A stretch of DNA of 64,000 nucleotides, from assembly GCF_000330725.2 (NCBI RefSeq), contig NZ_AMZY02000010.1:426052-490051 (forward strand), read 5' to 3'. Shown here in pieces: positions 7,661-15,445 of this stretch. Within the stretch, counting starts at the first letter, position 1. Every line of letters starts with the position of its first letter. A model generated the notes under the pieces. That model was not told the origin of the DNA. It searched no databases and saw only the letters and a list, made by a program, of their open reading frames with translations. A program made the position numbers and the translations under genes. Source of the stretch: Mariniradius saccharolyticus AK6 (GTDB taxonomy: Bacteria; Bacteroidota; Bacteroidia; Cytophagales; Cyclobacteriaceae).

Positions 7661-8179
7661 ATGGCAGTAAAAATCAGATTAGCGCGTAGAGGCCGAAAAA
7701 AATTGGCCATGTACGACGTTGTCGTAGCTGATGCGAGATCTCCACGTGATGGACGATTCATCGAAAAGCTCGGGACTTACGACCCCAACACAAACCCTGC
7801 TTCCATCAACATTAACAATGAGCGTGCTCTCAAGTGGTTGATGAACGGTGCACAGCCTACCGATACGGTAAAGGCAATGCTTTCTTACAGAGGTGTATTG
7901 TTGAAAAAACACCTTCAGATCGGCGTGTTGAAGGGTGCTATCACCCAAGAAACAGCGGACGAGAGATTCGAAGCGTGGAAGGCTTCCAAAGAAGCTGCCA
8001 TCAGCGGAAAAGTCGACAAATTGGCCAAGGCTAAAGCAGATGCCAAGCAAAAGGCATTCGAGGCGGAAGCTGCCAAAAACCAGGCCCGTTTGGACGCACT
8101 GAAAGCAAAAGAAGTTGTCGCTGCCCCTGCTGAAGAGGCTCCGGAAGCTCCTGCTGAAGGCGAAGAAACACAAGCGTAA
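7661..8179 (+). CDS. rpsP: 30S ribosomal protein S16, C-terminally extended
   Basis: The first 80 or so residues are a standard S16 ([14 protein letters not shown], then [22 protein letters not shown]), which binds 16S rRNA early in small-subunit assembly. At 172 residues it is about twice the E. coli length: the extra C-terminal part is Ala/Lys/Glu-rich, first basic and probably helical, then acidic and Pro/Ala/Glu-rich. Such tails are common on Bacteroidetes S16. It is first in an rpsP-rimM-trmD-rplS order, the classic ribosome-maturation operon. Confidence 0.97.
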   Translation: MAVKIRLARRGRKKLAMYDVVVADARSPRDGRFIEKLGTYDPNTNPASININNERALKWLMNGAQPTDTVKAMLSYRGVLLKKHLQIGVLKGAITQETADERFEAWKASKEAAISGKVDKLAKAKADAKQKAFEAEAAKNQARLDALKAKEVVAAPAEEAPEAPAEGEETQA

Positions 8180-8194
8180 TTTGATTTCCGGGCC

Positions 8195-8725
8195 ATGAAC
8201 AAAGACAAATGTTTCCATTTGGGCCACATTGCCAAAGTTCATGGACTGCATGGTGAGGTTGGGATCGTGTTGGATGTGGACTACCCTGAGGACTACGAGG
8301 GACTTGAGCACGTCTTTGTCGAACAGAAATCCCGCTTGGTTCCCTTTTTCCTGGAACATTTTGTCATCCAGCCCAACGGCAAGGTCTTGGCAAAATTCGA
8401 GGACATCGATACGGTCGAAAAAGTCAGCCCACTCGTGGGAAGCGAACTTTACCTGCCGCTGACCGAACTCGAGGAACTTGGAGAAGACCAATACTACTAC
8501 CATGACCTGATTGGTTTTGAGGTGCACGACGAGGCACTCGGCAAAATCGGGGAAGTGAAAGTGATTTACGATTTGGAAACCCAGGATTTGTTGGGCGTCG
8601 AACATAAAGGAAAGGAAGTCCTGATACCAATTCAGGAACACATCATCCAAAAAGTCGACAAGGCAGAAAAGAAAGTTTACTGCCAGCTGCCCACAGGATT
8701 GCTTGACATATACTTGGAAGACTGA
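8195..8725 (+). CDS. rimM: 16S rRNA processing protein RimM
   Basis: 176 residues, family-typical. The N-terminal RimM barrel includes [14 protein letters not shown]; the C-terminal PRC-barrel includes [11 protein letters not shown] and [13 protein letters not shown]. RimM binds S19 and helps mature the head of the 30S subunit. It begins 15 bases after rpsP, and its TGA stop overlaps the ATG of trmD by one base, so translation is coupled. Confidence 0.96.
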   Translation: MNKDKCFHLGHIAKVHGLHGEVGIVLDVDYPEDYEGLEHVFVEQKSRLVPFFLEHFVIQPNGKVLAKFEDIDTVEKVSPLVGSELYLPLTELEELGEDQYYYHDLIGFEVHDEALGKIGEVKVIYDLETQDLLGVEHKGKEVLIPIQEHIIQKVDKAEKKVYCQLPTGLLDIYLED

Positions 8726-9405
8726 TGCACATTGACATCGTCACCGTGGTACCTGGACTGCTGGAAGGCCCTTTTTCCCATTCGATTCTCAAAAGAGCGG
8801 AAGAAAAAGGACTCGCTTCAGTAAAAGTCCACAACCTACGGGACTATGCCACCGGCAAACAAAAGCAGGTCGACGACTATGCTTTTGGAGGCGGGGCGGG
8901 GATGGTCATGATGATCGAACCTATAGCCCGCTGTTTGGAACATCTCCAGCAGCAGCGGACCTACGACGAGATCATCTACATGACTCCTGATGGAAAGACC
9001 TTTGACCAGCAGATGGCCAACGAGCTTTCGCTGAAAGGCAATCTCCTCATCCTTTGTGGACATTATAAAGGTGTCGACGAGCGGGTAAGGGAGAAATTCA
9101 TTACCCGGGAAATCAGCATCGGGGACTTTGTGCTATCGGGTGGCGAGTTGGCCGCGGCAGTAGTCGCAGACGCCGTCATCAGGTTGATACCCGGAGTGCT
9201 CAACGATGAGACCTCCGCGCTCACAGATTCCTTCCAAGACGGCTTGCTGGCACCGCCGGTATATACCCGACCTGCCGAATATGAAGGCATGAAGGTACCC
9301 GAGGTGTTGCTCTCAGGCCACCAAGCAAATATCGAAACCTGGAGATTTGAAGCATCGGTTCGCCGGACAAAAGAGCGAAGACCCGACCTGTTGGAAGGGA
9401 AATAG
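8725..9405 (+). CDS. trmD: tRNA (guanine37-N1)-methyltransferase
   Basis: 226 residues, the normal length for TrmD, which uses S-adenosylmethionine to make m1G37 in tRNAs reading CNN and preventing frameshifts. Seen: [20 protein letters not shown] at the start, the SPOUT trefoil-knot segments [10 protein letters not shown] and [20 protein letters not shown], and the C-terminal [10 protein letters not shown] helix typical of the family. The start overlaps the rimM stop by one base. Confidence 0.97.
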   Translation: MHIDIVTVVPGLLEGPFSHSILKRAEEKGLASVKVHNLRDYATGKQKQVDDYAFGGGAGMVMMIEPIARCLEHLQQQRTYDEIIYMTPDGKTFDQQMANELSLKGNLLILCGHYKGVDERVREKFITREISIGDFVLSGGELAAAVVADAVIRLIPGVLNDETSALTDSFQDGLLAPPVYTRPAEYEGMKVPEVLLSGHQANIETWRFEASVRRTKERRPDLLEGK

Positions 9406-9498
9406 CGGAAAGGCGATAGTAAGAAAGCAACAGAATTAAGAATCCATTCAAACGCTGCGCCGAGGCATCTTGGCAACAAGCAAATAAATCATACGGCT

Positions 9499-9867
9499 AT
9501 GAGCGAACTACTAAAATTTGTAGAAGCGGAATACAACGAGGTGAGAGCCAAATTCCCTTCTTTTAGAGCTGGAGATACCATCAATGTCCACGTGAAAATC
9601 ATCGAAGGAAACAAAGAGCGTATCCAGCAATTCCAAGGAACTGTCATCCAGCGAAAAAACCCCAGCACCAACGGGGAGACTTTCACTGTAAGAAAGATAT
9701 CCAACGGAATCGGTGTAGAGAGAATCTTCCCACTCCTTTCACCATCCATCGACAAAATCGAGCTGTTGCGTGAAGGCAAAGTCAGAAGGGCAAGATTGTA
9801 CTACCTGAGGGGACGTCAAGGCAAATCCGCCAAGATCAAAGAAAAAATCAAACACCACAAAGACTAG
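9499..9867 (+). CDS. rplS: 50S ribosomal protein L19
   Basis: 122 residues with the L19 signatures [20 protein letters not shown], then QGTVIQRKN and the basic C-terminal part [19 protein letters not shown]19 sits at the 30S-50S interface. It is the last gene of the rpsP cluster and is followed by a strong terminator. Its last 31 codons, stop and terminator are duplicated at 13243-13387, 3468 bases downstream. Confidence 0.97.
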   Translation: MSELLKFVEAEYNEVRAKFPSFRAGDTINVHVKIIEGNKERIQQFQGTVIQRKNPSTNGETFTVRKISNGIGVERIFPLLSPSIDKIELLREGKVRRARLYYLRGRQGKSAKIKEKIKHHKD

Positions 9868-9919
9868 TCGTCTTTACCAGTATCAAAAAGGGAATCCAAA
9901 CGGTTTCCCTTTTTTTTGC
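9775..9919 (+). repeat. Left copy of a 145-bp direct repeat (rplS 3' end plus terminator)
   Basis: Identical to 13243-13387 apart from one base (T at 9904, G at 13372). The repeat starts inside rplS codons and ends exactly after the terminator T-run, so the gene end and its terminator are present on both sides of the 3.3-kb block. Confidence 0.95.
9885..9917 (+). terminator. Terminator of the rplS operon
   Basis: AAAAAGGGAA pairs with TTTCCCTTTTT around a short loop, followed by a run of T. It lies 18 bases after the rplS stop. Confidence 0.88.
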
Positions 9920-10076
9920 AGAATTCAAGTTTACAGATTGGAATTCGAGGCGCACATCCATTTTCTTTCGGATTTGGAACCTTTTCACGAGGTAATGGGT
10001 CGTCGCAGTCTTGGGTGACTCTTAAAATTGACTGTGAGCCAAGCGATAGAAAAGAATTTCCGTGCCAATAACAAAG

Positions 10077-10454
10077 CTACTTTTTAACCTTTATCGAGGC
10101 CTTTAGATACCTTGGATTACCATCTGTCTCTATGACGGCGTATAATTCCGACATGGTAAGGAGGCTCTCTCCTTGAAAATCCAAAGAAAGGGTAATCCTC
10201 GTGTTTGGTTTGATTTCCTTGGCAGTTACATGGTATCCCGTGCAACTACAATCAGGTTTCACGGACAATATGTTCACTTTTTGGCTACCCCGATTATGTA
10301 AGGTGAACGTACTTTTAATACTCTCGGCACCAATAAGTTCTGATCTATCTATCCACACTATCCTCGGTTCCAAAAAAACTTGCTGTTGATTGAATACGCT
10401 TAGTTCAAACGAAGCGCAAAATAAGATCATCAATAGCCTACCACACCAGCCCAT
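10077..10454 (-). CDS. DUF1573 exported protein
   Basis: 125 residues with an N-terminal hydrophobic export segment (LLMILFCASFELSVF) and a single immunoglobulin-like DUF1573 domain, recognisable from TFTLHNRGSQKVNILSVKPD followed by the hallmark CSCTGY and a later ITLSLDFQG. Such domains in Bacteroidetes are periplasmic or surface proteins of unknown function, often beside thioredoxin-like or propeller proteins, as here. The ATG at 10454 overlaps the upstream stop by 17 bases; an ATG at 10430 is an alternative. Last gene of the block's operon. Confidence 0.75.
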   Translation of the reverse strand: MGWCGRLLMILFCASFELSVFNQQQVFLEPRIVWIDRSELIGAESIKSTFTLHNRGSQKVNILSVKPDCSCTGYHVTAKEIKPNTRITLSLDFQGESLLTMSELYAVIETDGNPRYLKASIKVKK

Positions 10455-11664
10455 GTGCTTCCAATGTTTTGATTATTGATCGGATGTACTCGGATGTTTC
10501 CCGCATATACCTTACAGAACTGGGATCCTTTTCACCCATCTTTTCAAAATAGAAATAAGATTCTTCGGTGAGCTTATGGGCTTTAACCTGAGGATTGGAC
10601 AAACTCTTGGATCGAAAATACTTTTCAAACTCTTTTCCTCCGACGGTATAATCGGGAAATGACGTGGAAGAGCCCAGCGCTGACAGAAAAGTACCAGTCG
10701 CTTTTTGTGTTTGTAGGGACTCAGGCTTAATTACTTCTAACGGCAACTCTAGAACGGAACAATACACCTGCGTTTTTTGACTTGAATCGTTTACCTCAAA
10801 TTCAATCTTGGAAAAAAAGGGCAGGTCACTCGTCTGGATAAACTCTACTCTACCCGAGACGGTGTAGAATTTGCCATTCACATGTTTGAACTCTCGGGCC
10901 GGTATTTCAAGGCTATGCAATTGCCCATCTGGAAAAAACTTGATCAGAATAGGAAAATCCTTAATTGTCATGCATTCAAACTGACCACAAATTATCTCTG
11001 CTTGCAACCAATCCTTGGTCTTTGAGTCCAAAACCGCAAACAAAATATCATTTAGAAAAACGGCGGCAACTCCTATTTTGGTTTTATAGGGTAGGCTTTT
11101 TGAGTCATTTTGAAACAGCCTGGACTGTGCCGCCAAAAATGAAAAATTACCTGTTTGGAAACGGGAATCTACTTTGGCCCGGTCACTAAGTCCAGAATGG
11201 AAGAAGTAACCAAGACTTTGGAATACCTGATCACTTGACACCTCAGATAAGATTGCCTTGGAAAAATTCAGCTTTTCCGAAATTTTACCAATCGATGATT
11301 TGGCAAACCTTGCCAAGGTCTCCGGAGTAAGCGGACTCACCCCGACTGTCGGTAAATCAATCGTGCGGTCTTTCAGAATAATCTGATTCTCCTCTCTTAG
11401 CATCGCGGAAACATCAAGTGCATAGTCCTCAAACGCCAAGTGCTGGATAATCCAAATCGGAGATTTTTCCAATTCATCTTCTGTAAAGAAAACCTGACCA
11501 TGCTCGTCTCCGACTTTGATCACTGCCATATTCTTCGACGAAGCCGTGAAGAACGGGATAGTCTGTCCCTCGGAATTCATCGCAATTAGCTTCTGTGCCG
11601 TCAAATTCATTGGCATGTGATAGACAAGACACAATAACGAAAAACATAGCCGCAGCCCACCCAT
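10438..11664 (-). CDS. Exported protein of unknown function
   Basis: 408 residues; family not recognised. It begins with a probable signal peptide (MGGLRLCFSLLCLVYHMPMNLTAQ). The rest is mixed alpha/beta with no membrane segment, Cys only sparingly, and a C-terminal charged region. It starts one base after the stop of the upstream propeller gene and overlaps the DUF1573 gene downstream, so it belongs to one transcript with them. By context it is likely a periplasmic or surface component working with the propeller lipoprotein, but no function can be assigned. Confidence 0.6.
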   Translation of the reverse strand: MGGLRLCFSLLCLVYHMPMNLTAQKLIAMNSEGQTIPFFTASSKNMAVIKVGDEHGQVFFTEDELEKSPIWIIQHLAFEDYALDVSAMLREENQIILKDRTIDLPTVGVSPLTPETLARFAKSSIGKISEKLNFSKAILSEVSSDQVFQSLGYFFHSGLSDRAKVDSRFQTGNFSFLAAQSRLFQNDSKSLPYKTKIGVAAVFLNDILFAVLDSKTKDWLQAEIICGQFECMTIKDFPILIKFFPDGQLHSLEIPAREFKHVNGKFYTVSGRVEFIQTSDLPFFSKIEFEVNDSSQKTQVYCSVLELPLEVIKPESLQTQKATGTFLSALGSSTSFPDYTVGGKEFEKYFRSKSLSNPQVKAHKLTEESYFYFEKMGEKDPSSVRYMRETSEYIRSIIKTLEAHGLVW

Positions 11665-11665
11665 C

Positions 11666-12892
11666 TCAATGCTTTAGTTTGAACCTGTAAATCGCCAACT
11701 TATCGTTTTCCTCGTCCACAATCCCATCCGCGTAGTAGAAATCTCCCGCTTTACCAATCACCCTGAACCGGCCGGGTACTTCCAGGTCACCGATCAGCTT
11801 GAAACGATCGTAAATCTGAAGGCGGGAAGTTTGATCCAGACGCCCATTTTGAAAATAGGATCTGAATACCATGCCGCTCTGCGGTTCTACATACAAATGA
11901 TCGAAATAGCCAGCCATTTCCAAATCGAGCGCATACCTGTCTAAGGCGTCCTCGATGGTATTGGTCTTTGGATAATCCTTTTTCATGTTGGTTCCGTCTG
12001 AGCCGAAAAGCATTAGAAGCCTCCCTTCCCTATCAAATACATGAATCAATGGATCAATGGCGAATGAAACGAAAATGCTGTCTCCGACTGTCTCAAATTG
12101 AAAAAAATCGAAGTTTGGCACGAACTTATTCGACAAATACTCTTTTGACCTCAGCCCTATGCCTTGGACAACCCGCTTCGACTTCAAACTATACCGACCA
12201 AGAATCGAAACTTCCTCATAGTACTCTTCCGATAAATAACCGTTTAATAACGGGTGTGTCATCGTGATCGGAATCAATACTTCTTCGGTTCCCGGTGTGC
12301 CAAATAATTCAAAATTAGTATTTGCCCCATTGCCCATCCAATTTACTTCATACAATCCGAGCATCTTTCCGGAAGGCCTATTCAACATCTCAGAATAACT
12401 ATCTGAATACTCCCATTCCAAAGGCCATTTATCAGTCTTTTTAAAGCTACCGTCGAATTGCACCAACTCGAAATTGTCCAACACAAGGTGATTACCCTCA
12501 TTCGCATAGGGCGAAAAACCATGGATATTGTTCTGGTTTTCAGGACCTTCTCCCTTACCCAAAAAACTTCCCGAAAATCGACCTAAATGATCATAGACGT
12601 GGATGCTGGCAAAAATCTGATCCACAAAAAAGAGGGTGTCAGACCCCATTGCAAAAAAACCAACCCCAGAAAAATACTCCCTTTCCAAATAGAGTGTATC
12701 AATCTCGATTCCTTTGACTACGATATCGATGTCCCTAATTTCAGGAATCACTGCTTCTTTCTGAGTCCAGGAGCAACCAAAGAGAAAAAAAAGAGCCAAC
12801 GCCCAAACATAATCGACATTCCAAAACAACCCCGCCCATATGAGGCGGGCGGGGTGCAGACCACGGCAAGATTTATCCTTGTTGCGCATCAT
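11666..12892 (-). CDS. 6-bladed beta-propeller lipoprotein (BF3164-like)
   Basis: About 408 residues. A lipobox (FFLFGC, then SWTQKE) sits about 40 residues from the called start, followed by repeated beta-rich blades with motifs such as IHVYDHLGRFSGSFLGKGEG and IHVFDREGRLLMLFG, as in the Bacteroidetes 6-bladed propeller family. These are envelope proteins, often partnered with a tiny exported peptide, as here. The start is uncertain: ATGs at 12892 and 12889 overlap the end of the small Cys-rich gene by about 20 bases, but the segment up to the lipobox contains a GC-rich palindrome (12834-12856) that may have altered the original N-terminus; a TTG just past the palindrome is an alternative. 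Confidence 0.75.
   Translation of the reverse strand: MMRNKDKSCRGLHPARLIWAGLFWNVDYVWALALFFLFGCSWTQKEAVIPEIRDIDIVVKGIEIDTLYLEREYFSGVGFFAMGSDTLFFVDQIFASIHVYDHLGRFSGSFLGKGEGPENQNNIHGFSPYANEGNHLVLDNFELVQFDGSFKKTDKWPLEWEYSDSYSEMLNRPSGKMLGLYEVNWMGNGANTNFELFGTPGTEEVLIPITMTHPLLNGYLSEEYYEEVSILGRYSLKSKRVVQGIGLRSKEYLSNKFVPNFDFFQFETVGDSIFVSFAIDPLIHVFDREGRLLMLFGSDGTNMKKDYPKTNTIEDALDRYALDLEMAGYFDHLYVEPQSGMVFRSYFQNGRLDQTSRLQIYDRFKLIGDLEVPGRFRVIGKAGDFYYADGIVDEENDKLAIYRFKLKH
12834..12856. repeat. GC-rich REP-like palindrome inside the propeller gene's 5' end
   Basis: CCCCGCCC and GGGCGGGG form an 8-bp stem around a short loop in otherwise A/T-rich DNA. The CCGCCC core is shared with the inserts in tRNA-Arg(CCG) at 7122-7273. 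Confidence 0.55.
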
Positions 12893-13097
12893 AGGGGCAA
12901 TTTGACGAACCATCGGCACATGAACCTTGGCCACATCTGGAATTCAGGGAAATTTGGTTTCCACCAAAACAACCCCCTTTCCGGCACCTGCACAGATTCT
13001 CCTTAGGCGGATCAGGAATCACTACCTGTGAATTGACGATGTCCGTACTCAACAAAACGAACAAAAGAGGAACCATCAAGCATTTTAACTTTCTCAT
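12873..13097 (-). CDS. Small secreted cysteine-rich peptide
   Basis: 74 residues: a signal peptide (MRKLKCLMVPLLFVLLSTD...NSQ) and a mature part of about 50 residues with six Cys (LCRCRKGGCFGG, then RCGQGSC, then SSNCPYD) plus many Gly and Ser. No family is firmly recognised; its size, export signal and place immediately before a 6-bladed propeller gene recall the NVEAL-type small proteins of Bacteroidetes. The six Cys suggest disulfides or metal/heme binding. It is the first gene of the four-gene minus-strand operon. Confidence 0.65.
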   Translation of the reverse strand: MRKLKCLMVPLLFVLLSTDIVNSQVVIPDPPKENLCRCRKGGCFGGNQISLNSRCGQGSCADGSSNCPYDAQQG

Positions 13098-13159
13098 GAT
13101 TTTGTAGATTAAAGGTTTTTAAAAATAATTCTTGGGATCGGCGCCTAATCCAACATTCA

Positions 13160-13167
13160 CAAATATA
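13160..13167 (-). promoter_or_regulatory. -7 element for the inserted four-gene operon
   Basis: On the minus strand TATATTTG matches TAnnTTTG exactly, 63 bases before the Cys-rich gene. It lies inside an (AT)n tract (13163-13176), which weakens the call, and no clear -33 element is present. Confidence 0.4.
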
Positions 13168-13233
13168 TATATATATCGAACACATTAGGTAAGGAGATTT
13201 TTTTGTTTGTCCTTTAAAAGATCAGTAATTTCA

Positions 13234-13335
13234 ATGTCTGATGGCAAAGTCAGAAGGGCAAGATTGTACTACCTGAGGGGACGTCAAGGCAAATCCGCCA
13301 AGATCAAAGAAAAAATCAAACACCACAAAGACTAG
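13234..13335 (+). pseudogene. Truncated second copy of the rplS 3' end
   Basis: An ATG at 13234 is in frame with a 33-codon frame whose last 31 codons equal the L19 C-terminus ([15 protein letters not shown] onwards) and end at the same TAG. It is part of the 145-bp duplication. Lacking three quarters of L19 it cannot be a ribosomal protein; whether the peptide is made is unknown. Confidence 0.8.
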
Positions 13336-13387
13336 TCGTCTTTACCAGTATCAAAAAGGGAATCCAAACGGGTTCCCTTTTTTTTGC
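13243..13387 (+). repeat. Right copy of the 145-bp direct repeat
   Basis: Matches 9775-9919 with one substitution. It marks the right edge of the inserted block, just upstream of gltX. Confidence 0.95.
13353..13385 (+). terminator. Duplicated rplS terminator
   Basis: Same hairpin and T-run as 9885-9917; the one base change (13372) lies at the loop-stem boundary and leaves the stem intact. Confidence 0.85.
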
Positions 13388-13477
13388 TTTCTGTGTTTCA
13401 TTTTGAGCCAATAAGGATAGCAAAATTCCTATCTGACTTCATACACAAATTAGACAGCTTTACTGCCTTTGTTTTTA

Positions 13478-13485
13478 TATCTTTG
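13478..13485 (+). promoter_or_regulatory. -7 element upstream of gltX
   Basis: TATCTTTG is an exact TAnnTTTG match about 60 bases before the gltX ATG. No convincing -33 element is seen at normal spacing. Confidence 0.5.
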
Positions 13486-13546
13486 CGCCCTAATAATCCG
13501 AACAGGATATGTTTCATAGCCTCTTTCAATCGGAAATCAATCGTCC

Positions 13547-15085
13547 ATGAACCAAACCGTTCGCGTCAGATTCGCGCCCTCACCCACGGGTGCACTCCAT
13601 ATCGGCGGGGTGAGAACCGCCCTGTACAATTACCTTTTTGCCAGAAAAACCGGAGGTAAGTTCCTCCTTCGCATCGAAGATACAGATCAGGCCCGCTTTG
13701 TGCCGGGTGCGGAAGAATACATCCAGGAAGCCTTGGCATGGCTGGGGATTTCCCCCGAGGAAAGCCCATGGCACCCAGGAGACTGCGGACCCTACCGTCA
13801 GTCGGAGCGGAAACCCATGTACATGCAATACGCTTTGGACCTGATAGAAAAAGGCCATGCCTATTACGCTTTCGATACGGCCGAGGAATTGGAAGCCATG
13901 CGGGAAAGGTTGACCGCTGCCCGTGTGGTCTCTCCCCAATACAATTCCATCACGCGCACGCAAATGAAAAACTCCCTCACCCTGTCTGAAGATGAGGTGA
14001 AGGCAAGACTTGCTTTCGGCGAACCTTATGTCATCCGCATCAAGATCCCCCGCAAGGAGGAAGTGCGCCTGCATGACATGATTCGCGGCTGGGTCGTGGT
14101 ACACAGCAGCACCCTCGACGACAAGGTCCTGATGAAATCCGACGGCATGCCGACCTACCACTTGGCCAATATCGTGGATGACCACTTGATGAAAATCACG
14201 CATGTGATCCGAGGTGAAGAATGGCTGCCTTCAGCGCCTTTGCATGTTTTGCTTTACCGGTATTTGGGTTGGGAGGACACCATGCCGCAGTTTGCACATT
14301 TGCCCCTGCTGCTAAAGCCGGACGGCAACGGCAAACTGTCCAAACGAGATGCCGAGAAACAAGGCTTTCCGATCTTTCCGATGGACTGGAAAGACCCGGT
14401 GACCGGGGAGACAGCCATGGGATTCCGCGAGGCAGGTTACTTGCCTGAAGCGGTATTGAACTTTCTGGCGTTTTTGGGTTGGAATCCGGGCGACGAGCGC
14501 GAATTGTTTACCTTGGACGAATTGGTCGAGGCATTTTCCATCGAGCGGATCGGCAAATCGGGAACCAAGTTTGATATCAACAAGGCTAAATGGTACAACG
14601 AACAGTACCTTCGCGAAAAAACCGACGCTGAACTAGGTGCATTCCTCAAAGCCGACATCGAAAAAGATGGACTGGGTATTTCAGAAGATAAAGCGGCGAA
14701 AATCGCCCATATCATGAAAGACCGGGTCACCTTTCCTCAGGACATTTGGAGAGACAGCAAGTTTATGCTCATCGCCCCGACCACCTTCGACCAGGAAGTC
14801 GCTTCCAAAAAATGGAACCAGGAAGCCGTTTCGGTTTTGACGCAGTATATGGAAGAGCTGGAAGGATTCACGGAAGAATTCAGCCCCGAAGCTGCGAAGG
14901 CACTGCTCGAAAAAGCCGCAGAAACCACTGGATTCAAGCTTGGAAAAGTGATGCAGGCGGTACGCTTGGCCGTCACTGGATTGGGTGGCGGACCGGATTT
15001 GATGGCGGTATTCAGCATTCTCGGGAAAGAAGAATTGGCAAAACGGATTAAATTTGCGCTAGAGACCCTGTCTATCCAATCGTAA
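13547..15085 (+). CDS. gltX: Glutamate--tRNA ligase
   Basis: 512 residues, a standard GluRS length. It attaches glutamate to tRNA-Glu in the cytoplasm. Seen: the class I HIGH-type signature in FAPSPTGALHIGGVRTALYN (HIGG at 18-21), the AILRIEDTD-type segment LLRIEDTDQARF, and the KMSKS-type loop GKLSKRD near residues 262-268. The C-terminal anticodon-binding helices are present. It starts downstream of the duplicated rplS tail and is followed 28 bases later by a small conserved gene. Confidence 0.97.
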   Translation: MNQTVRVRFAPSPTGALHIGGVRTALYNYLFARKTGGKFLLRIEDTDQARFVPGAEEYIQEALAWLGISPEESPWHPGDCGPYRQSERKPMYMQYALDLIEKGHAYYAFDTAEELEAMRERLTAARVVSPQYNSITRTQMKNSLTLSEDEVKARLAFGEPYVIRIKIPRKEEVRLHDMIRGWVVVHSSTLDDKVLMKSDGMPTYHLANIVDDHLMKITHVIRGEEWLPSAPLHVLLYRYLGWEDTMPQFAHLPLLLKPDGNGKLSKRDAEKQGFPIFPMDWKDPVTGETAMGFREAGYLPEAVLNFLAFLGWNPGDERELFTLDELVEAFSIERIGKSGTKFDINKAKWYNEQYLREKTDAELGAFLKADIEKDGLGISEDKAAKIAHIMKDRVTFPQDIWRDSKFMLIAPTTFDQEVASKKWNQEAVSVLTQYMEELEGFTEEFSPEAAKALLEKAAETTGFKLGKVMQAVRLAVTGLGGGPDLMAVFSILGKEELAKRIKFALETLSIQS

Positions 15086-15113
15086 ATTTGTAATTGAACA
15101 AATCCAAAAGACT

Positions 15114-15338
15114 ATGGCCAAGAAACCAAAAAAGGAAGAAAACCCGAAAGTCCACAAGGATTTGGAAGGCTTCAAAATGAGTATCAACTCATTTGGGGAA
15201 ATATCCAGCAGTTTCTCGATCGACAAGATCAATGAGTTTCTCAACAAAAACGTAGAGGATAAAAAACTCAGGGACAGGGACGATCTGGAGGATATTCCCA
15301 CTGAAAAGAAGAGAAAAGGAAAAACCGATTCTGAATAA
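15114..15338 (+). CDS. Small charged conserved protein
   Basis: 74 residues, very rich in Lys, Glu and Asp, with a central FKMSINSFGEISSSFSIDKI followed by a short helical NEFLNKNV segment. Proteins of this form are found beside gltX or other housekeeping genes in Bacteroidetes but have no known function. No signal peptide or membrane segment. It lies 28 bases after gltX and ends just before a terminator, so it is probably cotranscribed with gltX. Confidence 0.7.
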   Translation: MAKKPKKEENPKVHKDLEGFKMSINSFGEISSSFSIDKINEFLNKNVEDKKLRDRDDLEDIPTEKKRKGKTDSE

Positions 15339-15343
15339 CGCTT

Positions 15344-15378
15344 AAAAATGCACAGAAATTAAGGTCTGTGCATTTTTT
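15344..15378 (+). terminator. Terminator after gltX and the small gene
   Basis: AAAAATGCACAGA pairs with TCTGTGCATTTTTT around an 8-base loop; the right arm ends in T. It starts a few bases after the stop at 15338. Confidence 0.88.
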
Positions 15379-15445
15379 GTGTCTCAATTTTTTAAACCAT
15401 TCAGAATAAAACTATATTCACTCGTAAATTACGAACTAAACCACT

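Larger units (their letters stand above)
9920..13242. mobile_element. 3.3-kb inserted block bounded by duplicated rplS ends
   Basis: Four minus-strand genes for exported proteins lie between two 145-bp copies of the rplS 3' end. The flanking genes (rplS operon, gltX) are housekeeping genes on the plus strand, and the block is more A/T-rich. No integrase, transposase or terminal inverted repeat is visible, so the mechanism is unclear: site-specific insertion restoring the gene end, or homologous recombination with a donor carrying rplS flanks, are both possible. The element label is an inference. Confidence 0.5.

Noticed and set aside
7679..8650. 323-codon minus-strand frame
   Set aside because: Antisense to rpsP and rimM, both unmistakable on the plus strand.
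13160..13178. (AT)n tract as a recombination or regulatory element
   Set aside because: A short simple repeat; nothing beyond the -7-like match supports function.
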